A stretch of 64,000 nucleotides of DNA from Perognathus longimembris pacificus (GCF_023159225.1 NC_063161.1:78592267-78656266), one strand, 5' to 3'; positions 30,640 to 41,297 are shown, numbered from the stretch's first letter. Made by a program: numbers and translations. Notes: generated by a model from the sequence alone, not told the origin.

Positions 30640-30878
30640 GGTGAGGAGGCTCACGCCTGTCATCCTAGCTACTCAGGAGGCTGAGATCTGAGTACTGCAG
30701 TTCAAGGCCAGCCTGGGCAGGAAGGTCCATGAGACTCTTATCTCCAATTAACCACTAGAAAGTGACGCTGTGGCTCAAGCTTTAGAGCGCTAGCCTTGAG
30801 CGGAAGAGCTCAGGAACAGCACCCAAGCCCTGAGTTCAAGCCCCACCACCGATTGAATAAGTAAATAAATAAAACCAA
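30640..30878 (+). mobile_element. B1-Geo SINE
   Basis: GGCTCACGCCTGTCATCCTA, GCCAGCCTGGGCAGGAAGG, AGACTCTTATCTCCAATTAA, GCGCTAGCCTTGAGCGG; tail AATAAGTAAATAAATAAAA. Confidence 0.95.
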
Positions 30879-31190
30879 GTGGGTTTGCCCAAAAACCTAG
30901 CAAAGGCAGAGGCAGCTCCCCAGAGGGCGGCGCTGAGCTGGGGCGAGGCAGGAGGCTCCACTTGGGAGAGCCTGGGCTCTGCAGGCTGGATCGGCAAGTT
31001 TGGTTGCCTACGCTCACTTGGAGCCATCTCCTCCTCTTGGCGCTGGGCTGGTGTGCAGTGATCCCTCGCTGGCCTCATCAGTCACGGCCCGTCCTCAGAG
31101 CACCCCAGGAGCAGGATTGCGCCGGTCATTTCTTCATGCATCCCAGGACTGCTGTCCACAGGAGCGGGGTGCTGACAGATTGACAGAGCA
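30879..31190. other. Unique DNA
   Basis: No gene recognised. Confidence 0.4.
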
Positions 31191-31275
31191 GGTTAATCAG
31201 TGTGTGCCTTTCTCCTAACAATGAATGAAACATCCATCAGCCCAGAGCTGGAACGAGCACCTTTAATGAGTCCCC
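31191..31275. promoter_or_regulatory. Small candidate conserved patch
   Basis: CAGGTTAATCAGTGTGTGCC, CCTAACAATGAATGAAACATC, ACCTTTAATGAGTCC; unique and AT-richer than its flanks. Confidence 0.3.
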
Positions 31276-31484
31276 CGCCCCTTCCCCCTGTGGCCCCTCC
31301 CACACGGCCAGGGGTCCCCAGCCTGGGGACCACAAGGGGGACCTGTGTGGCAGGGGTCCCCACATCACCCTTGGGAGCTGCTGTGAGATGCCCATTGTCT
31401 CCAGATACTGGATCAGGCAAATCTCATGAGAGATGATGGGTCAGGGGTCAGGGGTCACACATCCGGGTTCTCTGCTCGGGGTCT

Positions 31485-31615
31485 GTGTGAATTTTTTATT
31501 TATTTGAATGTGGGGTTGGCTGAAGGCCTTCCAGGAAGTCTGAAGTCATTAGGAGCCCAGCTGCTTCCCGGCTGGAGAAACAGGGAGATTATTTATTACC
31601 AGGAGAGGAGGAGGC
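31485..31615. promoter_or_regulatory. Small candidate conserved patch
   Basis: GTGAATTTTTTATTTATTTG, CTGAAGTCATTAGGAGCCC, GAGATTATTTATTACCAGG; unique, AT-rich at both ends with a balanced middle. Confidence 0.38.
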
Positions 31616-32035
31616 TGAGCGAAGCCTTTTGCCTTCCTCTCTCCTTACGGGGGAGACTGCAGGTAGAGCTGTTTCCAGATACAGCATCCCCCACCACCAG
31701 GGAGGTGGGCCCACAGCAGGGTGGCCGGAAGGGGCCCAGGTCAGGTCTCCCCAAGAGTGAAAGTTCTGGCCCTGGGTGGGCCTGGCCCATACCTGAGGGC
31801 AGGGACTGACATCTGACAGGTGCAAAGGCCCTGGGGTCAGGGCGGGGCTGGGCCAGGAGAGGCAGGACAAGGATGTGGGGGTGGAGGGGGATGGACAGAG
31901 TGTGGCCATGTCAGATTGTGCTGGGGACTCTGGGGTTTATTTTAAGAAGTTTGAGAATCTCATAGAGTGGGGCAGGGAGTCAGGGGCACACCCTCTTTCT
32001 TCACCTGGACAGAATGGGCTCTCAAATATTCAAAT
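31616..32035. other. Unique DNA
   Basis: Nothing recognised. Confidence 0.4.
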
Positions 32036-32039
32036 GTTA

Positions 32040-32475
32040 GGCTGGGTGCCTGTGGCTTATGGCCTAGCTACTTGGGTGGCTGAGATCTGAGGATCAGGGT
32101 TCGAAGCCAGTTGGAGAGGAAAGTCTGTAATACTCTTATCTCCAATTAACTAGCAAAAAGCTAAAAGTGGGGGCTGGGAATATGGCCTAGTGGCAAAGAG
32201 TGCTTGCCTCGTATACATGAAGCCCTGGGTTCAGTTCCCCAGCACCACATATACAGAAAATGACCAGAAGTGGTGCTGTGGCTCAAGTGGCACTAGCCTT
32301 GAGCAAAAAGAAGCCAGGGACGGTGCTCAGGCTTTGAGTCCAAGGCCCAGGACTGGCAAAAAAAAAAAAGTGCTAAAAGTGGAGCTGTGGCTCAAGTGGT
32401 AGAGCACCAGGCTTGAGCAAAAGAGCTCAGGGACAACACCCAGGCCCTGAGTTCAAACCCTAGGGTCAGCACGCG
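32040..32475 (+). mobile_element. B1-Geo SINE interrupted by an ID-Geo insertion
   Basis: The left part ends in TCTTATCTCCAATTAACTAG; the right part resumes at 32372 with GGAGCTGTGGCTCAAGTGG and AGCACCAGGCTTGAGC. The tail grades into CACGCACG and the CA array. Confidence 0.94.
32171..32371 (+). mobile_element. ID-Geo (IDL-Geo) SINE nested in B1-Geo
   Basis: GGGCTGGGAATATGGCCTAG, GAGTGCTTGCCTCGTATAC, GGGTTCAGTTCCCCAGCACC, GTGGTGCTGTGGCTCAAGTGG (start), GAGTCCAAGGCCCAGGACTG and a poly-A. It is bounded by exact 11-bp duplications GCTAAAAGTGG at 32160-32170 and 32372-32382. Confidence 0.97.
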
Positions 32476-32479
32476 CACG

Positions 32480-32533
<54 letters not shown>
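32471..32533 (+). repeat. (CA)n microsatellite at SINE tail
   Basis: CACG units pass into about 25 CA units directly after the SINE. Confidence 0.96.
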
Positions 32534-32537
<4 letters not shown>

Positions 32538-32739
32538 CCCTCAGCACATGCTCCTCCATGCTCCTTCTCTGGGTTGACTCTGACTCTGCTCCAGGCCAGG
32601 GCTCTGCGTTGCCTCCTCAGGCAGCCACATCTCAGGCCCTTGAGCATGCTTCCTTCTTAGAGATCCCTCCTTGGATGTCCTGGGATGGCACTGCAGAGCT
32701 GGAGCTGGAGCTGATTTGTCCATGGCTGTGGCAGCCCAC

Positions 32740-33545
32740 ACAAGAGGGTGGAGGATGGAGGGATGGTGGATGGGCCACTTATGGGTAAGTGAATGGATAG
32801 AGGGAGGAGTGGGTGATGGGTAGGTGGTGATGGATGGGCTATAGGTAAGAAGATGGAGGGAGGGAGCAGTGGGTGGATTGTGGGTGGTGGATGGGTGGGA
32901 TGATGGATGGATGGATGGATGAATTATGGGTAAGTGGATGGAGGGCAGGAAGAATGGATGGATTGTGGGTAATAGGTGGGTGGATGATGGGTGGATGGAT
33001 GGGTTATAGGTAAGTAGATGAAGGGAGGGAGGAGTGGGTGGATTGTGGGTGGTGGATGGATGGGTGATGAATTATGGGTAAGTGGATGGAGGGCAGGAGG
33101 ATGGGTGGATTGTGGGTAGTGGATGGGTGGATGATGGATGGATGGATGGATGAATTATGGGTAAGTGGATGGATGGAGGGGGAATGGAAGGATTATGGGT
33201 AATGGGTCGATGATGGATGGGTGGATGGATGAATTATGCTTGAGTGGATGGAGGGAGGGAGAAATGGATGGATTGTGGGTAATAGATGGGTGGATGATGA
33301 GTGGATGGATGGGTTATGGGTAAGTAGAGGGAGGGAGGAGTGGATGGACTGTGGGTAATGGATGGGTGGATGGATAGATAGATGAGTTATGTGTAAGTGG
33401 ATGGAGGAGGGAGGAATGGATGGATTGTGGATAATGAATGTGTGGATGATGGATGCATGGATGAATTATGGGTAAGGGGATGGAGGGAGTAGTGGGTGGA
33501 TTGTGAGTGATGGATAGGTGGATGATGGATGGGTGGATGGATGAA
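32740..33545 (+). repeat. GGAT minisatellite with about 80-bp higher-order period
   Basis: GGAT/GGTG units are organised by a recurring marker TTATGGGTAAGTGGATGGA (variants included) at about 32779, 32841, 32924, 33004, 33072, 33155, 33234, 33314, 33386 and 33466. The spacings are mostly 79-83 bp, with a few of 62-72. A second marker, TGGATTGTGGGTAATGG, falls inside each unit. Confidence 0.92.
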
Positions 33546-33591
33546 TAGCTCTTGGGAGCAGCAGACAGCTGTGGGATATTTCTTGGGTGTC

Positions 33592-33804
33592 TACCAATAT
33601 GGGGACTTGAACTCAGGACCTCATACTGTCACTCAGCTTTCTTGCTCATGGTTGGAGTCTTACTACTTGAGCCTCACTTGCAGCCTGACTTTTTGCTGCT
33701 AAATGGACACAGGGTCTAAGGGACTTTTCTGCCCAGGCTGGCTTCAAACCACATTCCTCCAGCTCTGAGCCTCCTGAGTAGCTGGGATGACAGGTGTGAG
33801 CACG
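33592..33804 (-). mobile_element. B1-Geo SINE, diverged
   Basis: GGGGACTTGAACTCAGGACC, GCCCAGGCTGGCTTCAAACC, GAGCCTCCTGAGTAGCTGGG, ACAGGTGTGAGCACG. Confidence 0.85.
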
Positions 33805-34155
33805 GGCTCTCGGCTCCACAGTGACGCTGAAGGGTCGGCTCCCTCTGTAGGCCTAGGACCTGGCGGGCCCTGGCCAGACCCACGTTCTGCCCGGCCTGTG
33901 TGACTCCTGGCAGGAGGTGGGCTCTGGGGAAGAGGGGGGCTCTGTGGTGGAGGCCGCCCAGTTCCTTGGGCCTCGGCTCTCCTCTCTGTGCAATGGGCGC
34001 CCATGGGCCTGGAGCAGGGTGGTGTCAGGACCTGGGCCCTGGGCTTTCCCTCTCCGGGCCCTGGGGGTGTGGGGTGGCAGGGGAGGCCGGACTGGGGGTC
34101 CCCATGGTGGAGCAGCTCCCCCTGTGCCTGGCAGGCGGCCGCACGCAGCTGTTTG
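33805..34155. other. GC-rich unique DNA
   Basis: Nothing recognised. Confidence 0.4.
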
Positions 34156-34375
34156 CCGGGCCTGTCGCGAAGCAAACACGGGAAGTGTTTAACGATTGAA
34201 GCGCTAATGAATATCGGGCCAGAGAGTTTCCGGGCCGCTGCGGGTTCTGGGAGAGCGGAGTGCGCCTCCCAATTACCCAGGCAATTAGGCGACTAATTAA
34301 ACAGTTACCCTCCGCTTCATAAACACGCGCGTTGGGCGGCGGGAGAGGCCCGGGCACCCATGAAATATTGGCTGT
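34156..34375. promoter_or_regulatory. Candidate conserved element
   Basis: AAGTGTTTAACGATTGAAGC, GCTAATGAATATCGGGCC, CCCAATTACCCAGGCAATTA, GGCGACTAATTAAACAGTTA, CATGAAATATTGGC. Retained CpGs plus TAAT cores, repeat-free, ending exactly at the CA-rich array. Confidence 0.5.
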
Positions 34376-34385
34376 CAGGGAGGCC

Positions 34386-34732
34386 CACACTCATACACAA
34401 TACACTCATACACAATACACACATACATATACATACACATACACACAACAAACACACACACATATACACATACATACATACCCATACACAAAACATGCAC
34501 ACACATACATATACATACGTACATACATACACACATACATACACAAAACATGCACACACATACATATACATACATATATACACATACACACAATACACAC
34601 ATACATACACATGTACACATATACACAACACACATACATACAACACGCACATGCACACACATATCTATATACACATAACACACATGCACACAGCATACAC
34701 ATAATATACATATGTACATACACAGGCACACC
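34386..34732 (+). repeat. CA/CATA-rich array
   Basis: About 350 bp of ACATACATAC, ACACAC and ATACACATAC units. The longer poly-Thr/His and poly-Cys/Val frames on both strands are translated repeat. Confidence 0.95.
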
Positions 34733-35020
34733 AGGATCTCAGCTGCCCTGTGTGCAAGCAGCCAGTGATCAGAGAAGCAGGGGGACTGGCAAAGGAGTCT
34801 GTTCAGATGTCCTGGGGTCAGGGCCTAGGCTGATCAGCCTGTCAGTGACCTCTGCAGCAGGAAGTCCTCCAGGCTTACTGGGGCCCCAAAACCTGAGCTA
34901 CGACCTTTGGCCCTGACCTCTTCTTCCCCCTGGACTCCCTGTTCTGCTCTGCTCTGAGGAGTGGAGTCCACAGTCTGCCTGGCTCCACACCTCTGCTCCC
35001 TGGCAGAGAGGTTGTTTGTG
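34733..35020. other. Unique DNA
   Basis: Nothing recognised. Confidence 0.4.
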
Positions 35021-35021
35021 T

Positions 35022-35250
35022 TTAGTCAGTCATGGGGCTTGAACTTGGGGTCTGGGCCCTGTCCCTGAGCTTTTACGCTCAAGGCTAGTGCTTTAGCACT
35101 TGAGCCACAGCACCACCTCCGGTTTTCTGGTGGTTAATTGGAGGTAAGAGAGTCACAGACTTTTCTGCCTGTACTGGCTTTGAACTTTGACCCTCGGATC
35201 TCAGCCTCCTGAGTAGCTAGGATGACTGGTGTGAGCCACCAGCACCCAGA
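35022..35250 (-). mobile_element. B1-Geo SINE
   Basis: GTCATGGGGCTTGAACTTGG, GCTCAAGGCTAGTGCTTTAG, CTCAGCCTCCTGAGTAGC, GATGACTGGTGTGAGCCACC. Confidence 0.94.
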
Positions 35251-35254
35251 AAGT

Positions 35255-35460
35255 TTGTTTGTGTTTGGGCAGTACTGGGATTGAACTCAGCACCTCGTGT
35301 GCTTTCCTGCGGGGGCCTCCCAGCCTTTTTGTGTTTACTTACTTGTTTTGAGACAAGGTCCTATGCCACTGGCCCATGGTGGCCTTTATCTCTGTCATGA
35401 TTTTGCCTCTGCATCTTGAGTAGCTGGGCTTATAGGTATGCACTAACACTCTCGCCTAAC
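35255..35460 (-). mobile_element. B1-ID dimeric SINE
   Basis: Reversed ID-like part (GGCAGTACTGGGATTGAACT, CACCTCGTGTGC), a T-rich linker, and a reversed B1 part (GAGACAAGGTCCTATGCC, CTTGAGTAGCTGGGCTTATA). It is older than the adjacent B1-Geo. Confidence 0.72.
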
Positions 35461-35549
35461 GTACAGTTATTTGTCAGGGAGATCTATCTGACTGTGTTCC
35501 CAGAGGGTGATGGGGTTCATTGACCTCAGGAGAAAGCAGGGCCCCACAG

Positions 35550-35551
<2 letters not shown>

Positions 35552-35595
<44 letters not shown>
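35552..35595 (+). repeat. (AC)n microsatellite
   Basis: About 22 AC units. Confidence 0.97.
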
Positions 35596-35598
<3 letters not shown>

Positions 35599-35767
35599 CT
35601 AACGTAGGCACACACATGCACATGTGTGTGCTGATGTGGCACATGGGCTCACACCACTTCACAGGCACAGAGGAAGAAGACAGGGCAGGGACGGGCCCTC
35701 TGTTAGTGGGCTGCTCTCAGTCACTACTGGCTATTGTAAGGTGATTTTTAGCCTCAAAAAAAAAAAA

Positions 35768-36012
35768 TGCAGCTGGGCACCCGTGGCTCATGCCTGTCAT
35801 CCTAGCTGCTCAGGAGGCTGAGATCTGAAGATCACGGTTCAAAGCCAGCCTGGGCAGGAAAGTCCGTGAGACTCTTACCTCCAATGAACCACCAGAAAAC
35901 CAGAAATGGTGCTGTGGCTCAAGTAGTAGAGCACTAGCCTTGAGCTGAAGTGCTCAGGGATGGAGTCCAGGCCCAGAGTTCAAGCCCCACGACCCACCTA
36001 AAAAATAAAAGC
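35768..36012 (+). mobile_element. B1-Geo SINE, full length
   Basis: GCTGGGCACCCGTGGCTCAT, CTCAGGAGGCTGAGATCTG, AGCCTGGGCAGGAAAGTCC, GGTGCTGTGGCTCAAGTAG, GAGTTCAAGCCCCACGACCC and tail AAAAAATAAAAG. Confidence 0.96.
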
Positions 36013-36370
36013 ATTTGAGTCCCACCCGTGGCACCCTCGGTGAAGATCTTATGCGGAAACAGGTGTGGGCAGTGCTGGCGGCGGGGGCGGTGAGGGCCGG
36101 TCCTGCTCTGGGCTAAGTCAGGGCGAGCTGGGCCCAGATAGTGGACGTGGGAGGAGCACTGGTGCGGGCTGCAGCCACAAGCCAAGGACGCCCAGTAGAG
36201 CCGCAGCATCGGTGCTGGCTGCTGACTGGGGGGGAGGGGGGGTCGGCAGCCCCCACTCACCCCCCCTCCCTCCTGGCCTGGAATGCTCCTGGCTCTGGCT
36301 TCAGAGGAGAGGCAGCTATGCGGCAGGTAGGAGCCCAGCTGCTTCTGCTTCTGCTTCTGCATCTTTCTTC
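36013..36370. other. GC-rich unique DNA
   Basis: Ends in a short CTTCTG triplet run near 36341-36360; nothing else recognised. Confidence 0.4.
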
Positions 36371-36371
36371 C

Positions 36372-36607
36372 TTTTGTGTGCTGGTCCTGGGGCTTGAACT
36401 CAGTGCCTGGGCTCCATCCCTGAGCTTTTGCACTCAAAGCTAGTGCTCTACCACTCAAGCCACAGCACCACTTCTGGCTTTTTTTGTGTGTGTGTGTGTG
36501 TGTGGTTAATTCGAGATAAGAGTTTCTCGAACTTTCCTGACCTGTCTGGCTTTGAACTGTGGTCTTCAGATCTCAGCCCCCTGAGTAGCTAGGATGACAA
36601 GTGAGCA
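36372..36607 (-). mobile_element. B1-Geo SINE with internal TG run
   Basis: CCTGGGGCTTGAACTCAGTG, GCTAGTGCTCTACCACTCAA, a (TG)9 run at the Geo/B1 junction, GGTTAATTCGAGATAAGAG, CTGAGTAGCTAGGATGACA. Confidence 0.93.
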
Positions 36608-37230
36608 TCCTGGGTGTGATGGGCCAGCTATAGGTGCAAGTGACCCCTCCCATCCACCACACCCCCAGGCTGCAGGCTCCAGCCCGTAGCTTGGGTCCTG
36701 GCATACAGTAGGTGCCCAGTAAATGCCAGCTGAGGGAAGAGATGGACAGAAGGTTCTTGTGTCAGCCAGTGTCTGCCTGAGGAAGTGGAGATTCATTTGG
36801 CATTTTCTACTTCTCTCCATGCTATATTATGTTATTAGTAGCTGTCACTTCCTCTATGTAGGTAGGTTGCATCATGTACCCATCAGCCGCGCCACGTTCA
36901 TGTTTATGTCACAGGATGCACTCTGACCGCCTCTTCCAGGGAGGACTCCTGACTTCCACCCCCCTGCCATCTCCCCTCTGCCTGTTTCTGGCTCCCACTC
37001 CTGCCAGAAACAACTGAGCCCCTTCTCGTGGGACCCAGGGGCCTCTGAAAGCCTGGACCTTCCCACCCCCACCCATCAAAGCCTTCCCTCCTCTAGGCCT
37101 TTATTTCCTAGAGACCTGCTATGGTGCAAGCTTGGGCCCTGGCTCCACTGTGGGATGCAGGTCCTGAGGCCAGAAGGGCAAAGAAATGAATAAGTGAATG
37201 AATGAATGGTGTTTGGTGTTTGGAGAGCTT
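36608..37230. other. Unique DNA with MIR/L2-class words
   Basis: GGCATACAGTAGGTGCCCAG with AATAAATGCC-like flank near 36700, and AATGAATAAGTGAATGAATG near 37186, are common in ancient MIR/L2-class relics. AT-rich TATATTATGTTATTAGTAGC near 36822 is unclassified. Confidence 0.4.
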
Positions 37231-37239
37231 GAATTACAG

Positions 37240-37285
37240 GCTCTCGCTTTTCAGAGTCTGTTTCCTCATCTGTAAACTGGGAGTG
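37240..37285 (+). mobile_element. MIR relic
   Basis: TCTGTTTCCTCATCTGTAAA followed by CTGGGAG is a MIR core. Confidence 0.6.
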
Positions 37286-37349
37286 AGCTGGGTGTGGTAG
37301 CTCTCATCTGTAATTCCACCTACACAGAAGCAGAAATCAGGAAGATCAG

Positions 37350-37603
37350 CCAGGGGCCCATGGCTCATGCCTGTCATCCTAGCTACTCAGGAGGCTGAGA
37401 TCTGAGGATCACGGTTCAAAGCCAGCCTGGGCAGGAAGGCCATGAGACTCTCATTGCCAATTAACCATTACAAAAAGCCAGAAGTGGTGCTGTGGCTCAA
37501 GTGCTAGAGTGCTAGCCTTGAGCACAAAAAGTTCAGAGACAAGTGCCTAAGCCCTGAGTTCAAGCCCCAGGACTGGCAAAAAAAAAAAAAAAAAAAAAAA
37601 AAA
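37350..37603 (+). mobile_element. B1-Geo SINE inserted into older SINE
   Basis: Full copy: CCCATGGCTCATGCCTGTCA, CTCAGGAGGCTGAGATCTG, GGTGCTGTGGCTCAAGTGC, GAGTTCAAGCCCCAGGACTG and a long A tail, which opens into the GGAA array. Confidence 0.95.
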
Positions 37604-37890
37604 GGAAGGGAGAGAGGGAGGAAGGGAGGAAGGGAGGAAGGGAGGGAGGGAGGAAGGAAGAAAGGAAAGAAGACAGGAAGGAAGGAAAAAAGGAAAGAAG
37701 ATGGGAAGGAAGGAAGGAAGGAAGGAAAGAGAGAAAGGAGGGAGGAAGGAAGGAAGAAAAAAGAAAGGAAGGAAGGAGGGAGGAAAGGAAAGAAAGGAGG
37801 GAAGGAGGGAGGGAGGAAGGAAAGAACAAAGGAAGGAAGAAAGGAGGGGGGAGGAAGGAACGAAGGAAGGAAAGAAGGGAGGGAGGAAGG
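37604..37890 (+). repeat. (GGAA)n/(GGGA)n polypurine array
   Basis: About 290 bp, almost purely purine on the plus strand, with only a few C interruptions, arising from the SINE poly-A tail. A triplex-prone composition. The Pro/Ser/Leu/Phe-rich minus-strand frames are translated repeat. Confidence 0.96.
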
Positions 37891-38217
37891 CAAGCATGCA
37901 GGCAGGCAGGCAGACAGGCTGGAAGAAATTAGGAGGATCAAGGTTCATACCAACCTAGGCAAAAAGGGTATCAAGACTCCATCTCAACCAACAAGCTAGG
38001 CCTGGTGGTCATGTCTGCATCCCAGCTACTCAGGAAGCGTAGGTAGGAGGAGCAAAGTCTGAGCTGGCCCAGGCTTCCATTTAGGATCCTACTTTACAAA
38101 ACAACGAAAGCAAAAAAAGAAAAACAAAAAGGAACAACAAGGGCTGGGGCTGTGACTCAAGTGCTGGAACATCTTCCTGGCAAACCTGAGCCCCTGAGTT
38201 CAAACCCGGTATCACAT

Positions 38218-39240
38218 ACACTAATAGTAATAAGGAATTAGACAGGGGAGGCGGGCTGGGCTTGGGCCTCAGGGGAAGGTGTTTGGCCCCTGGGCGGCCT
38301 TGTGCCATGCGGGGCCTGGGTGTGGAGCAGGTTGCACATGCAGGCCTGGGGTGCCCAGGGTGTCCCGGGGTGTCTGGGGTTCCCCCCCCCCCCGGGGCCT
38401 GGCCACCTGGAGAAATGCCAAGGCAGACAGAACGCTTCTGTTCGAGGCCGGCTGCTCGGGGCTCCGTGCGTGGTGTGTGTGGCGGGCCAGGAGTTTAAGC
38501 AAACACGGGGCTTCCGTCCACGGGCGTGGCCTTGGGGGAAGCCAGGCCAAGGAGGCCGTGCGAGGCCCGCACAGAGGCCGATTGTGAGGTGGGGATGGCG
38601 GGAAGTATTTATGGCAGCTCAGGTGGGTTAGGAAAACACACGCCGGGCCTTTCGGCACTGCCCGCGTGAGATTTAGGGGCCCTCTGCCGCTGAGTGATTC
38701 CGCACGTGCGGGGGGGCCGTGCCCATCCATCTCGGCCGCCAGCAGCCAGCGGATGGGGGTGGATCTGGGGGGGGGGCTGATTTATGGCCTCCTGGGACCT
38801 TTGCACACCTGCCCGGGCTGGGCACCATGGCCCAGGTCCTCCACAGCCAGACTGGAGGTGCAGGCGCCTCTGGCTCGCCCCTCCCCAGGCCTCAGTTTCC
38901 CTCCCGTTCCAGGCCCTGGGTGTAGCGTGTGTCCTGGGTAGGTTTGTTGGGGGGCCCCCAGTGTCTCCTAGCCAGCTGTCAGCATTCACCCACACCCAGC
39001 TGCCGTTGCTAAACACACATGGGCAGGATGGGAGCTGCCAGCTTCAGGGGGCTGTCCTGAACCCTGGGGTGCCAGTTCTGACACCCCCTTCCCAGCCTTC
39101 AAGGCCCCAGTGGGCCCCATCTTCCTGTGAGCCCCTGACAGTCCTGGACAGATTCAAGGCTGGGGTGGCCTCAGGTGGTGGTGGAGGCTGAGAAACACGG
39201 AGAGCTCAGGACAGGAGCTGGGGGGGAGGGGGCCAGGCAG

Positions 39241-39243
<3 letters not shown>
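38218..39243. other. GC-rich unique DNA
   Basis: C14 run near 38383. Small AT patch GGAAGTATTTATGGCAGCTC near 38600. No gene recognised. Confidence 0.4.
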
Positions 39244-39337
<94 letters not shown>

Positions 39338-39347
39338 AGAGAGAGAA
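39244..39347 (+). repeat. Compound (TG)n-(AG)n microsatellite
   Basis: A TG block (39244-39280) passes without a break into an AG block (39281-39347). The junction switches from alternating purine-pyrimidine to pure purine. Confidence 0.97.
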
Positions 39348-40275
39348 CCCACTTCCTGGAGTCCTGACCACATATGGGCCCTGCGTCCTGCCATTGTGGG
39401 CCCCTGAGAGGCGTGGGCATGGTTTCTGTGGGAGCTGGGTCCGTGAGGAGGGTGGTGGTGGTCTGGATGCTGAGGCACCGACAGGAAGGGACCCCAGGCC
39501 AGGCAGATTAATGAGGTCTGCTGCAGAGCTTAGCACAGCACCCCCCCCCCCTTTCAGCTTGTCTCTCCCTCTCTGGGAGACAGGAGTCCAGCAGTTGGCC
39601 CCCTGAGCGGCCCTTGGCAGACTCCTGAGGCCACCGACCCCCCCAGGCTCCTGCCATGCAGCGCCCCGAGGAGCAAAGGGGAGCCTGTCTTCGCTCCCAG
39701 CTGTCCTTGCGCCCAGCCACCCTGGACCCCCTCCTCCTGCTCAGGTTCTCTGGCGCTTTGTGTCCCCTGGACCTTGGGCCCCTCGCTCAGTGCCCCCCAT
39801 CCTCTGGACTCCTGTCCCTCCTGGGCTGGGGTGTGGTGATGGGGGCCCCATGACCATGTGGATGCCACCTTTGGGTGTTGCCTCCGAGAGCCAGGAGGCC
39901 TTGGCAGACAGCTGGGGGGGGGTTTGGACTGCTGATACCCCCGTTCCCGGCACCCCACGCGGCTCCCCCTGTGCACGCGCGGGTGGGCACTGGGCCCGGC
40001 TGACAGGCAGGCGTGCGTGCCACCCGGCCACTGAGGCTCGTTAGCAGCCGGGCGTGGGTCGATGGGGCGGCCCCCCCGCCTGTGCGATCAATGTCCCCCC
40101 ATCCCACTCCCTAAGCAGTGGAGCGAGGCCCCCCATGGTTGGGCCCAGTGGGGCTCCCCAGAGCAAGGAAGCCGCCTCCCTGCACCCCAAGCCCAGATCC
40201 CCCATCCCTGCCACCGCCTGGGGCAGTCGGACCCCTGATGTCGGGGACCCAGGCTCCACCCTGGGGCTCAAGGAC
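39348..40275. other. GC-rich unique DNA
   Basis: C10 run near 39541. Several overlapping open frames without domains; no gene called. Confidence 0.4.
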
Positions 40276-40277
40276 AG

Positions 40278-40360
40278 ACACAGGCGGGTATGGTTGCACA
40301 TGCCTGTAATCCAAGCTACTCATGAGGCTGAGACAGGAGGATGGTGAGTTTGAGGGCTCC
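40278..40360 (+). mobile_element. Old B1 monomer fragment
   Basis: GGCGGGTATGGTTGCACATG, CCTGTAATCCAAGCTACTC, GAGGCTGAGACAGGAGGATG; a classical B1/7SL-type left end. Confidence 0.7.
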
Positions 40361-40740
40361 CATCCCCACCTCAAGATGGTCATGGTCAATATGGCAGGGG
40401 GCTCTGAGGAGCAGGCCCTTCTTGCTGCCCAACTCGCCACCCTCAAACATGACAGCTTCAAACCCAGTTGCCCGATTGCCTCACCCCATTTCATGGGTCA
40501 GGAACTCGGGGCTCAGCTGGATGCACTTCTGCCCCCACGGCGTCCCCTGGGGTCACTTGGCAGCCTCAGTGCTGTCTCAGCGGGGTCTGGACATAGAGGC
40601 TGAGGCAGGATGGCAACAACAAGCCAGGAGGTCAGAAGTGACACTTGAGTTCGTGTAACCTGACTGGAGCCTTGAGCTCACTGGGCAGTAACATGGTCGC
40701 CAGAACACCCTCGTGAGTGCTGGCTATTATTATTATTTAT
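40361..40740. other. Unique DNA
   Basis: Nothing recognised. Confidence 0.4.
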
Positions 40741-40741
40741 T

Positions 40742-40955
40742 AATTTTGGTGGTCCTTGGGCTTGAATGCAGGGCCTCAAGCTCTTGCTTGGCTTTTTACA
40801 CTCAAAGTTGGTGCTCTGCCTGAGCTATAGCTCTGGTCTGGCTTTTTGGTGGTTAATGGGAGCTAAGAGTCTCACAGACTTTCTTGCCTGGGCTGGCTTC
40901 AAACCAGGATCTTCAGATCTCAGCCTCCTGAGTGGCTAGGATGACAGGAGCGAAG
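40742..40955 (-). mobile_element. B1-Geo SINE
   Basis: CCTTGGGCTTGAATGCAGGG, TTTTACACTCAAAGTTGGTG, GCTGGCTTCAAACCAGGATC, CTCCTGAGTGGCTAGGATGA. Flanked by TATTATTATT words on both sides. Confidence 0.9.
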
Positions 40956-41081
40956 TGCCATTATTATTATGGTTCAAATGATTCCTATGTGCTAAGAACT
41001 AGGCAGGCTGACACTTAAGAAAACTGCCAGGCCCACTTTCTCTCCATCCATCTGTAAAGTGACCATTAAAAATCACACACA

Positions 41082-41297
41082 GGGCTGGGAATATGGCCTA
41101 GTGGCAAAGAGTGCTTGCCTCCTATACATGAAGCACTGGGTTCTATTCCCCAGCACCACATATATAGAAAATGGCCAGAAGTGGCGTTGTGGCTCAAGTG
41201 GCAGAGTGCTAGCCTTGAGCAAAAAGAAGCCAGGGACAGTGCTCAGGCCCTGAGTCCAAGGCCCAGGACTGGCAACAAAACAAAATAAAACAAAACA
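41082..41297 (+). mobile_element. ID-Geo (IDL-Geo) SINE with clear target duplications
   Basis: GGGCTGGGAATATGGCCTAG, CTATTCCCCAGCACCACAT, GTGGCAGAGTGCTAGCCTTG, GGACTGGCAACAAAAC. Exact 15-bp flanks TAAAAATCACACACA occur at 41067-41081 and 41298-41312. Confidence 0.97.

Larger units (their letters stand above)
37286..38217 (+). mobile_element. Trimeric B1-B1-ID SINE split by a B1-Geo insertion and its GGAA array
   Basis: First B1 part 37286-37350 (GCTGGGTGTGGTAGCTC), continued 37928-37985; second B1 37996-38090 (GCATCCCAGCTACTCAGG); ID part 38140-38215 (GGGCTGGGGCTGTGACTCAA, GAGTTCAAACCCGG). The break is marked by related words GAAATCAGGAAGATCA and GAAATTAGGAGGATCA on the two sides, a likely target duplication. 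Confidence 0.7.

Noticed and set aside
34317..34916. Cys/Val/Met-rich and Thr/His-rich frames on both strands
   Set aside because: Pure translation of the CA/CATA array; mirrored frames on both strands.
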